A DNA stretch of 64,000 nucleotides from Cycas panzhihuaensis (lineage: Eukaryota > Cycadophyta): contig CM041465.1 in the NCBI GenBank assembly GCA_023213395.1, positions 95,177,741 through 95,241,740 on the forward strand, written 5' to 3'. The notes under the pieces were generated by a model. That model saw only the letters and a program-made list of their open reading frames with translations, made no database searches and was not told the DNA's origin. Positions 26,390 through 36,947 of this stretch are shown here, in pieces (within the stretch, counting starts at the first letter, position 1; the number at the start of each line of letters is the position of its first letter). A program made the position numbers and the translations under genes.

Positions 26390-27340
26390 AGTGGCAATTC
26401 TATAATCTTTTGCTAAGTGTCCTTTACGATTACAACAATCACACATAATAGTTTGATTACTAGTCCCTCAAGAAGTACCGGTTTAGCCTGACTGTCTTGC
26501 TCTTTGTTGAGTTGGCCCTTGGCCTTGAAACTATCGAGGTTGTGATTAAGGGTTTGATTGACCTTGTGGATAATTTCCCATATTTCTTCCTCTTCTTCTT
26601 GCTCGATTATTTCCTCTGCCATGAGAGAGACCTTGATTTTTTGTGTAGCAAACTTCTTCTTCTACCTCAAAGGCTGCATCTAGAAGAGAGTCAGAGGCTA
26701 CAAAGTTTGTATCAAAGGTCTTATCAAATTCTATAAACTTCTTAGCAAGTGCTTCGAAGTTGAGTGTCTTCAATGTTCCACTAGATTGAAGACTTCCAAG
26801 CAAGTTTTTATAATCAGGGACATGTAAACATGACTCCATCAAAAATGCCTAAGTGATGCATTGGGTCTTAAAGTCTTTGTTAATTGCCTATTTGATTGGT
26901 TGAAGGAGATTTATTATCTCATAAGCTCGTCCCTTCTGTATTTTTAATTTGTTCATTTTCAAAACAAGTTGAACAAATTCTAAATCTGACTTTGTATTAA
27001 AGTTCTTTCTAAGAACTTCTAGGACCTTCCAGGCTGTATCATGTTCCTCTTCGTTTATCAAGTTGTGTAAGGAGTGATCAATGACCAATAAAATTCCTGC
27101 ACGAATCTTTTCATCATCTATCTCCCATTGTAGTTTTGCTGCAACATCTGTAGGAGTTGTTGGGGTAGATCCACTAGAAGCAGTTGTTGTAGACGTTGCT
27201 AGTATGTTGGGTGTAGGCTACAAGTGGGCTCTCCAAAGGCCTTCATACTTTGCAGCATTTTTAATTGCAGTGTGCCATATATCCTAATTTTCTTTGCCTT
27301 TCAATATGCAGTTAACATTTTGCTTAAATTGAGATGACAT
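26390..27340 (-). pseudogene. Copia C Gag
   Basis: Particle-forming protein at the N-terminus of the polyprotein. The ATG at 27338-27340 gives MSSQFKQNVNC, followed by KYEGLWRAHL, the usual copia Gag opening. Open blocks: 26888-27088 (DHSLHNLINEEEHDTAWKVL, the conserved helical part of the UBN2/Gag core) and 26546-26842 (HVPDYKNLLGSLQSSGTLKT, ending in an Arg/Gly-rich tail). The zinc knuckle near 26400-26445 reads CDCCNRKGHLAKDY, so the last Cys of C-x2-C-x4-H-x4-C is lost. A few stops break the frame. Confidence 0.88.
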
Positions 27341-29321
27341 GGTGATGATGAAGAAGTAGAAGAGATAATAGAAGTATGTGCCACTGACACGTGTGGCTAG
27401 TACACCTAGTGCAGTAAGGATGTAGAAATGATTGTTATAATGAGAAGGAAGCAATGATTAACTATTTTTCAATAATTATATAAAAAATGAATATAAGTAA
27501 TGATGCAAGAATGAGGCCTAATATAGAGCTGGCAAAGAGTGATGATGTGTTATGCCACTAACCTCTTACTTATATCCAAATGTAGGTGAGGTTTCGATGC
27601 CTAAGGCTTCTAGTATACGATTAGGTCCTTCACCCGCGATACCCACACCTACACTTGGTGATGAAATCTAAGTCACAGTGGAGCCCAGGTACTCCCAATC
27701 CTCACCCAGTTCACCAATGAGCATCTATATACTTCCTCCAAAGAGTCAAACGGTACTGCGTATCCCACAACTATGACAGATATTGGACCAGGTTAATTTT
27801 AATCTTGTATTAAGGTTTTTAGTTTTCTCGGGTGGTTATCAAGATTATCCCTGATTGGAGGCCGTATATATGGCTAACCTGTTCCTCCACCACTATTCCG
27901 GTTAAGACCAGACCTAGTATGAAACTCATACCTCCCTCAAGGCCTGGACTTCGGCCAACCTTGGTCTATTTCAACCAAGGCGAGTGTGCGCACAAGTCAA
28001 GAACTAGTGGTATAGATCATACAGATGAGATTCCTTTTAGGAATAGTGTAAGATGTTTTTGTATAACTAAAAATTGAAATAGAAACTTGCCAAATGTGTT
28101 TGCTTACTTTATTGTTGTTGCTGCTTTTGTGATGCTTTGTTGTTGTTACTGTTTTTATGATGCTTTATCATTATTATTGCTTTTGTGATGCTTTATGCTA
28201 TGTATGCAAATAGAAAAGCATGCTAGATTTAGCAGGGGAACCGGATGTTGCTTCCGATCTAAGGTTTCCCTTGCTTTAGTACAATGTTTTCAAATATGAT
28301 TTTGGAAGTTTTGATACAAAAGCCACAATGGGCTAAAAAGTAGATCAACTTACCAATAAAATGATGATTTTTCTAAATCTATATGCATGCTATTTTGCCC
28401 TATTTTGTGATTTTTTCACAAAATTTACAAATAATGATAAATGGGTAAATTTTTAGAAATTACAAATATAAAGGCCTAAATGATGAAATCTAAATTTATG
28501 ATAGAAGGAAAAAGTGTTTAGAATGTTGTTTCTGATAGTTTTATGAATTTAGATTTTAGAAAATGCACAAAAACTTTCATGCTCGAAAAAGCACCAAAGT
28601 AAAATCATGCCAGATCAACTATCTCAGAATCTATACTTCAATATGTCAAAAGTTATATTTTAACATGTACATTAACTTTCCCTTCTGCACCATCTACAAA
28701 ATCTGCCAAAAACTTGCCTGAAATGCCCTTGCAAGGTCCTTTGTGGGGTTAAGTAGGCAAAATCAGCAACAATAAGAAAACTGCATATATCTCACTAATC
28801 AATGGATGAAATTTAATGAGATTTATCTTAAAATGTTCTTAAGACATAAATGTACCATATCCCTTAATAAAACATTCAAATCTTTAGCTTATAATTGAAG
28901 GATTTCATTAGGAAAAGTGCTTTAAATCACTTATCTACAAAATTTATCCTTTTTATTACAGCCAAAATGCGCTATTGCAGGTTGAATATGAAATTTTTCT
29001 AGAAGACAAAAATGACCCTCTAGTGAATTCAACCTTGCATGACAAATTTCATCAAATTTTGATATGGTTGAATTTTTATGAAAATTTGGGCCTTTAATGC
29101 TCTCGGGACTGTTTCGGTAACTAAACGGCTTCAAAAACCTGTATTTTTCACCTTTGAATTTCTGTAGACATGGACAAAATAACAACATGCAAAATACTAT
29201 AATTTTATTCTCTCAAAATGTTAAAAAAATAAGGAATGCACTCTCAATACTTCACATTGAAGGTGAAGGAGAGGCAAAATAACTCCATGCAAGTGGAATG
29301 GAGTGAATAGATCCCCTTCTA
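27341..29321 (-). other. Copia C leader (about 2 kb)
   Basis: Untranslated region between primer site and gag. It is unusually long for a copia element and aligns along its length with the leaders of A, B, D and F. It has no ORF shared between copies. The 28-base tandem repeat lies at 28111-28194. Confidence 0.85.
28111..28194 (-). repeat. 3 x 28-bp tandem repeat in copia C leader
   Basis: Three exact-length 28-base units each ending GATGCTTT on the plus strand (28111-28138, 28139-28166, 28167-28194). The matching array in D is 38075-38158; A, B and F have one unit. Confidence 0.9.
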
Positions 29322-29333
29322 GCTCTGATACCA
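29322..29333 (-). promoter_or_regulatory. Primer binding site of copia C
   Basis: On the minus strand TGGTATCAGAGC, a perfect match to the complement of the initiator tRNA-Met 3' end, two bases from the LTR. Confidence 0.9.
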
Positions 29334-29335
29334 CA

Positions 29336-29641
29336 TGAAGGAAGGATGGATATAGGAGATAAATCACTCACATGCACACAATAGCAATGGAGAATGAAAA
29401 AGAAGATGAAACAAGATATGAGAGCAAGCTTGGAGGTGAGAATGAATAATTACTCCCTCCTTGAGATTTCATTTTTTATTATTGAGGGTGAGTATTAGGG
29501 TTAGGATTTTCTCGCCTAATGACATGAACCTAAAATTACATCTAAATGCATATAAAGTACATTTCATTAAGAGACTAATGCTAATAATATATCTAAGGTC
29601 ACATAATTAATCTACACAAATGACCTTGATTCATTAACCTC
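29336..29641 (-). repeat. 5' LTR of copia C, 6 bases short at the outer end
   Basis: Begins TGAAGGAAGG next to the primer site and ends CATTAACCTC, where the partner LTR goes on with TTTCA. The Tat antisense-gene sequence follows at once. Confidence 0.9.
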
Positions 29642-31810
29642 CACCCTGACCCTCTAGCACTTGGACTCGACTGCGTAGGGTGTCTCTCTCTGCCCAGGCC
29701 CCATCCAGCTCCCCCTGTAGCTGTCCCACCCTCGCCTGGTGCTTTTGAGACTCTGCTACCCATATGTCCCTAACCCTGATCAGTGGGGTGAATGTCGATG
29801 TGTGTGCCCCCGATGATCGTGGCTCCTCTCCAACCTGGATGGGAGGTTGCCCCTTCGCGTAGGCCTGGGGGAATATCTCTTAGATTACTACCTCAATCAA
29901 CCTCCCCATCTTTGCTGATCCTGCCAAGCCAAACACAATACATATTAGTCCACATATCCATATGCATATCAAGCCCTTAAAACGAAGTCAAAGCAAATTA
30001 TCCAAATGCCTGATAGTCAAAGGATGAGAGGGAAGGGTAGTGTCTCGCCTCGTGGGATGATCGACTCCTTTGCTTTAGTGACTATCTCTTCCTCAGGACC
30101 TCCCTCAGCTGTTGGTACCTCCTCCTCCTCAGGTACCACCTCGCCAACCACCTGGCTTGTCAAGGTGTCTCCTCCTCCCTTTGCCTCTATTGTTACTATC
30201 GCTGCCACTCCTCGAGCTCTTCCTACCACCCTCAGTCTCTGAACTAGTGTGCAGGGTGGCCTACCTCTCCCTGCAGCTCCTGAGGGACCCACCTTTCCTC
30301 CAGCAACTCTTGAAGGCCCTGCCTCACTTCCTGCAGTCCTTGATAGACTTGCCTCATCACTTACTACCCTCGATGGGCTTGCCTTATTACCTCCATCATC
30401 GCCATCATCATCATCACCACCCCCTAGGGCACCTCCTACTCCTCCTACCTTATCATCACTATCCCATCTCACCCCTCTATATGGATTTGTCGTATAGTCT
30501 GCCATCGTGAGGAGGTCTAGTGATACCACCTTCACCAAGCGTTGGATGTATGCCTGGTCCTTGATCCTCCTAAACTGAGTCTGCCACCTATGTACCATTG
30601 GAGCCCGCACTGAGATGGGGTGTGGTCCTCCTGGTGGTGCTACCGCCCTAAAATGATCGAAGAACCAACACTATAGTAGCGTACAATAGGAGAATCCTCT
30701 TTTCCTTGTCACTCAGATAACATTTAGCTGGGTGACTATGTTTGCCGCTATTAGAGTGGTCCAGTCTAGTCTCTCCCTGGCCTCACACCTTCTAACTGTC
30801 TCCATCCATCCATTGGGTATATACTTGTAGTTTTGTTTCTAAAAGACCTAGAATAGAATGCCTAGTGTGATTAATTTCCTCACCCGAGGAATCTGTGATA
30901 TAACCATAGTCTGAACTGGTATCCCACATCTATCCTACTTGTCCTGGCCAGTGAAGAAAGTGGTTGCCTCCTTGTGTGCAATGTCATTGCTAGGTAATGT
31001 CCCTAGCGATACTAGCGCTCCTCTTACTGGTACACCCAGGATGCTCTAAATATCCCCTGGTGTGATAGTGACGTCCCTACTTGGGGGAGGTGGAACACAT
31101 GCCGCTTACGATCCCAATGGATGATGATGTCTAATAGGAGATGCTGATATATGCATATTGTAGCATCCTGATAGCCTTCAATAGTCCACAAGTCCCTAGT
31201 ATCTATTTGTCTCATCGAGTCATCATCTCAATGAAACTCATCATGGTGATCCCTATGTTTTCGCAGTTGTCTATTGCAATAACTGCCTACAAAATACCCA
31301 ACAATTGGTCAAAACTCCTCTACATCTTCCTACCTACCCTTAGGTTGCCTCTTCCCCCCCTTCTGGGTTGAATTTGGCACCTTTTTGGGCCTCTTTCCTT
31401 TCTTTTTTCTATTTGATGTTGCCTGCCTTGTGTTAAACTTTGTGATATCACAGAGTCTGACCTCGGCCCCACTGAAATTTTAGCATTCCCTTCACAGCCC
31501 CGCGACAAACTCCACAACACCACGAATTTCACTCTGGGGCCATCCAGACCCCCCACACAAGGGGGGTAATGCCCTAAAAAATTAAAACTTTTTACTCAAG
31601 TGGACCACACTCAAGTCCACTGGGACTAGGGCTACCTGATATCCTGGTCCTCCCCCTCTCTGGGCTCAAATCGGGCTCCAGAGAGTCCCAATTCACCCTT
31701 AAGGGGCCAAAAATCTCTCTAAAAAGCATAAAAAACACATTAAATTTGAGCGATGAAATGAAGTGGGTATGGGATGATCCACTCACTAGATCTGATCTCA
31801 CTACGACCAT
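29642..31810 (-). pseudogene. Antisense extra gene of the Tat element: PMD plus coiled coil
   Basis: Minus-strand gene inside the plus-strand Tat element. A start at 31810 is placed by a TATA box 160 bases upstream. The plant mobile domain (PMD) core is readable at about 31215-30900: HWDRKRHVFHLP in one frame and, after a frameshift, DVTITPGDI-SILGVPVRG in the next. The PMD consensus has FHLP, then TxxD, then LLGLPVxG in the same order. Further on come MVHRWQTQFRRIKDQAYIQR (30017-30610) and an acidic, Gly/Ser-rich linker with DDDDGDDGG. Then follows MGRLIEVV...KGQPPIQVGEEP and a coiled-coil-like QKHQARVGQLQGELDGAWAE that runs up to copia C and resumes at 22020. Total about 2.5 kb. Stops and at least one frameshift make it a pseudogene. 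PMD proteins are linked to transposon-derived genes; a role in the element is unknown. Confidence 0.75.
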
Positions 31811-31969
31811 CTCGTCGCTCTTGTCCTATCAACTATCTCCTCACTTCGATCTAATGGTCCAATCTCTCTTTGTATGCCTCTGAAGTTGGGTGGTGCTCCA
31901 CTGTGTAAGAGAAAGGGCTCTAGATCAATCGTGAGCCCATGAAAATGAACCCCATTTTCATTGAGTTTT

Positions 31970-31980
31970 CCTTATATAGA
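31970..31980 (-). promoter_or_regulatory. TATA box for the antisense gene
   Basis: TCTATATAAGG on the minus strand, 160 bases before the proposed ATG at 31810. Its position and strand fit a separate promoter. Transcription start would be expected near 31940-31950. Confidence 0.55.
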
Positions 31981-32486
31981 CGGGGGCCCTGACGAGCACT
32001 TCTTCTGTTTCTCCTACTATGACAACCCTTGAGACCACCTTGTTTCCGATGTCACCTTTGCCTTCTAGGTTTGTACTACATTTTGCCTCTATGGCCTCCT
32101 TTTTTTGCCTCTTAGGTGCATTTATGATGACCCCTTCAGTCTTTCACAGACCCCCCTCTGTCTCGATTTTCATACCATACCAAAACATACCTATGTTTAT
32201 ACTTATTTGGCTCATTTCACCATCATGAACCCGTTTTCGTTGCCCGCTCGAGCCTTTGGGACTCCCAGAGGGAGTGTTTCCCTTATTTGGGACCTCACTT
32301 CACTATTTTTAGTAACCATTAGGACCCCGAGGGGGCTCTCTTTGCCACCATTTTCTTCCCATCCATTAGATCGGTCTCCTCGTCCTTAGGTAGACTCCTT
32401 CTAGGGCTCTTCTATCCTTCACAGTCCCAATTATAACCTTTTGAATATTTCATAGCCCCAGTGCTACCTTCCATACCCTTCCATAC

Positions 32487-33010
32487 TTGTCAACCTTGAC
32501 ATCATCCTTCTTTCCCATTCGTCTCACTGAGACCTTTACTTCCCTCGCTATGGCATTAATCATCTTCACTAACGGTGGAATTTGTGGCAACCCGGGCCCT
32601 TCTGCTGCCACGTGGATCCCTTGTGACCCCTCTGGATACAACCACATATGTTCCAGGGTCTTCCTTCCTGAAGCCATCAATAACGAAGCTGAATACATAG
32701 CTATTATTGAAGCCCTTACTAATGCACTCCACTTCCACCGCAGACCCATCATCCTCCTTTACGACTCTTAGGTCGTGGTGTCTCACCTCATGCAGGTCTA
32801 CTAGGTGTGGTGCCCATGCCTGAGAGCCCTCGCCTTGACCACTAGGTCCTTTTTGTCCCATTTCTCCTTTGTCGATATCTGACATATCCCTTGAGACTGC
32901 AACGCTAAGGCAGATGACCTCATTCATCTCACCCTCGAGCGTTGCCTCCCTCTTCTTAATGGCCCCCCTTGAGGGACATGTCTGATCACCTAGGTGCCTA
33001 GGTTCTGGGT
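32487..33010 (+). pseudogene. Second, archaeal-like RNase H of the Tat element
   Basis: Ribonuclease H on the sense strand, but beyond the antisense gene. The frame 32487-32771 reads IIFTNGGICGNPGPSAATWI, where GNPGP is the glycine loop typical of the bacterial/archaeal type. Then come INNEAEYIAIIEALTNALHF and IILLYDS. Past a stop the homology goes on as VVVSHLMQVY, FSFVDI-HIP and NAKADDLIHLTLE, completing the fold. Of the four acidic positions the first is Asn here (32571-32573), while E, D and the last D are readable. Extra RNase H of this kind is known in Tat elements; its place after an antisense PMD gene is the odd point. No start codon is needed if it was part of a polyprotein. Confidence 0.8.
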
Positions 33011-33474
33011 CATCCCATTCTTCCATCTTGCAATTCGCTTGCACCTCTAAAAGTTGGCCACTTATGAGGTTAAACTATGGTGACCGCCATGTTTATTCTC
33101 CTCATCCTACCATTCATGCCACCCCTGGTACAGAGTCTTTACCTTCCTTGCTCTCCTATGTGTATAACATCTCGTTTGTAGCATCTACTTGATCATGTTC
33201 ATGATTATCTTCCATTATTTATCCTGCACTCATACGATGGGGGCATCCCCCCATCCATTTGCTCTGCCTATTGACTTTGGGGTGATGCATAGGTAGCCCT
33301 TATGCCTTCTCCCCCTCGCCTCCCTATCCACGCGTCTTGCCATGACACTCGTCATCACCCTTGGCTCATATCATCGTCATATTTGTTATATATATGTATT
33401 GCTAGCATTTTGTTGCTAACATTCACCATTGCATTACACTTCAGAGCAGCGAGGCTCTGCTGCTAAGGGGGCAG
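33011..33474 (+). other. Tat 3' untranslated region and polypurine tract
   Basis: About 450 bases with no gene, ending in AAGGGGGCAG (33465-33474), which abuts the 3' LTR and is the expected plus-strand primer. Confidence 0.7.
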
Positions 33475-36400
33475 TGTTTCCTGACTACTGGGAATAAGCA
33501 TGGGCGAGTTGACTCAGGTAAGTATAGGTATGCTTCTATCTCTTACCATTATCAGTTCTAGGAAAGGTTGATTAAAGCATTGCATCTGCATCACACGATG
33601 ATTGACTTATCGCATAACCACTATGCATCTATTGCTTGGCTGCATTGCATCTTAGCACTTTTCAGCCAATGATGATCTAGGGATGTGTATACCATAGCAC
33701 TCCACAACCTTCGTTTGTCTCTCCATAATGTTCCCAAGTACCACTTGGCCTCTGTAGCCCAATCTTATCACCTGTCGGCACATCACGACCCCTAGCACCT
33801 TGCCTAGGCCCAGTCGATGTCCTCCACTTATTTGTTGACTTTTCTCGAGACTTCTTGCCTTTAGTATCTGTTTATTAGTGGCTTTCCTAAGTCCTATAGC
33901 CCTTCCTACCACTTGGATAGGGTTTCATGCACTTATGGCTTGAGTTCCCATTTTCTTAGAGCTCCTAGGCTCCTTCCCCTTTAGTTTTCTTATGCTCATG
34001 CTACACCACAATAAACTTCGCGATACCATTGCAAACTTAGCAGTACCGCTAAGTTTACTGCAGGGCAACTGTTACAATTTATTTTTTAAAAATTGCCATA
34101 GCTAATTTCGCATTTATTGCAAAATTGCCATGTGGAAGTGACCTATTCCTGGCCCAAGCCAAACTCTAATCACTCAATTGAGCTAGGGTTCAGTTTAAAA
34201 ACCTAAAAATAACATCATTTCACCCCTTCTTGGCTCTCTCACTTAAGTTTTTCACACAATTCTCTCCAGAAACACCCTATAATAAGACAAGTTTGCCATT
34301 ATCGACTTCTTATCTAGCCACCGATCCTCTGTAGCTTTAGATCTATAGTAACAGGCCTGCACCATAGCCAGTGAAGGGAAGGACACACTCTAAGTACTTC
34401 ATGAAGTGTAGGTCTCCCATCCCACTCAAAGTTTCTCTTAGCTTGCTGCTCCTTTGGGGTTTCACGTATAAACCCTATATGGATGGCTATTTTCTCTCGT
34501 TTCTCAGGTAGATCCACCTCCGATCTACCCATAGCAGGTACCTCTAGACCAACAACTCATTTTCTTTTCCTTTAAAAAAAAGTCAATTGTTAGTATTTTC
34601 TCTCTACTTTTGCACCATAAACAGGGGGCAAACCCTCCCCTTCTTACTTGTTTCCTTTTTCCTTCTAGTTCCTTCCTAGTTTCTCCAAGGAGGCGACAAG
34701 GAAGAGACACTCACAGAGAGTGAAAGGAGTAAAGGCATGGTTCCATATCTAGCAAGCCTTCTCCTCAAGGGCAGCCCCCTTCTCTCCCTACCTCTTCCTT
34801 CTCCATGCCTCCCTTAGGTTTTTAAGAGGCTATTAGTAAGGAGGTTATCGTTGGTAGTAGCATATGCATCCCATTGCTACGCTTGCTACCAATCTTACAT
34901 GCCCTACACAAGTGAGATTTCAACCCTATATCACCCCCTGCTCGTCTTTTGGTGTTAAACTTCATTAAGGTTATAAAAGTTGCACTTTGCAACTTTTGCA
35001 ACATTGGGGATAAACGCAACTTCATCCACAACTTGTTGCTTGCATTATAAGAGATTTCTTGCATATGTCCCCCTTTGTCTTCTCGGTACTTAGACATCAT
35101 ACAACATTTCTTACTAGGAGGGTTAGCCATTCTGAGGCTATCCGTCCTCTTTCTCCTCTTAGCCCCTTTTTCCCCTATGGTTTGCAAAATAACATAAAAG
35201 GAACTAAGAGTGGTTTTGTGCTGAAAATATTTCTTTTGGTTAAAATATCGTATATCATATTATCTCGCATATTGTATTTGTTGCCCCTTAGGAAAGGGTA
35301 AACATCACTTGATTGCAAGTTTTTATATTGTCGTGCATGGAGAGGAAGAAGGGAATCCTGATCTAGGTATGCCCCCACCTTTCCAACCATTATTTCTTTT
35401 TGGGTCTTAAAGTTGCAAGATAGAACGGTAATTACTTTTACTTTTTTCTTTCTTGCAATACTTTTTTTTCTCTTTTTCATTTCCTTTTGACTTGGGGGAA
35501 GGTAAGGGAGCTCCCACCACTCTTTTTCAGCACCATTATGTTGCGCCACCCGTGGTTGGGGTAGAATGAGGAAAGTAAGCACAACAAGGACAGCTCTACT
35601 ATCGGCTGCCTAGCTCTATGTATGACTTCCGCTTCCTTTAATCCTCCTCTCCTTACTTCCTCCCTTTCATCCATATATTATTTAAGGAAAGGAAAATAAG
35701 AAGAACTAGTTTAGGCCATTTGTACTTAGCTAGTTTGCCTGCTTGCTTGATAAAGTACATGTAACTAGAATCCTACATATTTACATGTCTACTTGGTTGC
35801 ATTGCTTGTTCAACTTGTATCTTTTGCATATGCCTCACATTATATAGCTACCTTGTTATCTCTTTTTCTTTTGTGTCTAAAGGATAGAGTGAGGATATAT
35901 GTGTATGAGATAAACGAGTGAGAACTTTGTATAGTTTCTTTACTTAACAACTTCTTACATTTAAGGACACATTGTTGCATGCATCACAACTCCTCTATAC
36001 TACTCAACATCATAACTAACAAACATAAACCTTGAGACATTCTTTTCATCAGTTCCTATCCCTAGGATCCTTTTGTATTCAACACCTTAAGGGTACTCCC
36101 CTTTTAGGTTACTTTCCTTATCTTCCCTAGCCATCTTGGGTAGACTACCCTAGCGTGGTCTTTAGGTCGATACCTAACCTGTGAGCCTAGTCATCCCACT
36201 AACTCCTTACGTGCGTGTGTGTTGTTATTTTCTCATTCCTTTACCAAAACACTTCCTTCATACCCCCTTTCCTACGCGAGAAGCCATCCTTGCGCCCATC
36301 TTTTCCTTCCTCCTTCGGCCACCCAAGGATGGGAGGGCCCTTCTCTTCAAGGTTACTTAGGAAATTGAAGATATCTCTTGCATAATCATCACCCCTAATC

Positions 36401-36588
36401 AAGGTAGAGTTACCTCAAAGGAAGTTCGCGTGCCATTTGCACGTCCTGAACCCGCGTTCGAATGCACAACTACCCTTTGTGGGTGATTCTTTTACTTTCC
36501 CCATAAGATCCTTAGCCTTGGAATCTCTTATTGTTTGTTTGATCTTATCCAAGTGTAGTTACCCTCGCCCCCAAGATGTGAGATTCCA
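33475..36588 (+). repeat. 3' LTR of the Tat element, full length
   Basis: 3,114 bases, TGTTTCCTGA to ATTCCA. It carries the 1,075 bases (33736-34810) missing from the 5' LTR. That stretch includes an AT-rich part near 34080-34210 with AGTTTAAAAACC, a possible promoter region. Reading frames inside, including several of 60-135 codons, have no recognisable content. Confidence 0.88.
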
Positions 36589-36620
36589 ACCTCCTCTAAA
36601 GAGTCAAACAATACGTGTGT
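36589..36620 (-). other. 32-base scrap of copia B leader
   Basis: ACCTCCTCTAAAGAGTCAAA and following, the same as copia A leader near 48958 (ACCTCCTCCAAAGAGTCAAA). It lies between the Tat 3' end and copia D, and its last five bases (TGTGT, 36616-36620) are the left TSD of D. Confidence 0.88.
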
Positions 36621-36932
36621 TGAAAGAGGTTAATGTATCAAGGTCATTTATGTAGATTAATTATGTGACCTTAGGATATATTATTATTATTAGTCTCTTA
36701 ATGAAATGCACTTTATGTGCATTTAGATGTAATTTTGGATTTATGTCATTAGACGGGAAAATCCTAACCCTAATGCTCACCCTTAATAATAAAAGGTGAA
36801 ATCTCAAGGAGGGAGTCATTATTCATTCTCACCTCTAAGCTTGTTCTCATATCTTGTTTCATCTTCTTTTTCATTCTCCATTGCCATTGCATGCATGTGA
36901 GTGTTTTATCTCCTAGATCCATCATTTCTACA
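36621..36932 (+). repeat. 5' LTR of copia D
   Basis: TGAAAGAGGTT to TTTCTACA, 312 bases. A weak TATA-like TTAATAATAAAAGG lies near 36784. The LTR carries U3-R-U5; exact borders of R cannot be read. Confidence 0.94.
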
Positions 36933-36934
36933 TG

Positions 36935-36947
36935 AGGTACCAGAGCC
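36935..36947 (+). promoter_or_regulatory. Primer binding site of copia D
   Basis: AGGTACCAGAGCC, two changes from the initiator tRNA-Met site TGGTATCAGAGCC, two bases after the LTR. Confidence 0.8.

Larger units (their letters stand above)
22021..29641 (-). mobile_element. Copia C, inserted in the Tat antisense gene
   Basis: 7,621-base Ty1/copia on the minus strand. Order on that strand: 5' LTR 29336-29641, primer site, leader of about 2 kb, gag-pol 27340-22779, PPT, 3' LTR 22021-22332. LTRs differ at about 20 of 305 aligned positions (about 7%). It is nearly collinear with copia D, which lies in the opposite orientation 7 kb away. The right end lacks the last 6 bases expected (TTTCA and neighbours) and no matching 5-base duplication is seen, so the right border was trimmed after or during insertion. 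Confidence 0.93.
12058..36588 (+). mobile_element. Tat-lineage Ty3/gypsy element with antisense extra gene
   Basis: Plus-strand element, about 16.9 kb without copia C. Order: 5' LTR, primer site, gag, protease, RT, RNase H, integrase, antisense PMD gene, second RNase H, PPT, 3' LTR. The Gag, protease (VDNGS...YNLLLVCPWLD), RT (MPFGLKNVGATYQR, FMDD) and integrase (SPYYPQANGQVES) sequences match the Tat lineage. It sits in the leader of copia B: left flank TACCT (12053-12057), right flank ACCT, so the 5-base TSD has lost one base on the right. Every coding block is broken by stops or frame changes. Confidence 0.9.

Noticed and set aside
28111-28194. Short direct repeats that could suggest a CRISPR array
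   Set aside because: Units are head to tail without spacers and lie in a retrotransposon leader.
29642-29702. A 61-base target site duplication of copia C
   Set aside because: LTR elements make 4-6 base duplications, and the two copies differ more than the C LTRs do, so the repeat is older than the insertion.
30112-30510. 132-codon plus-strand frame rich in Leu, Pro and His
   Set aside because: It is opposite the acidic, low-complexity linker of the antisense gene; the minus-strand reading has PMD and coiled-coil context.
35175-35582. 135-codon minus-strand frame in the Tat 3' LTR
   Set aside because: It is not kept in the 5' LTR copy and has no recognisable domain.
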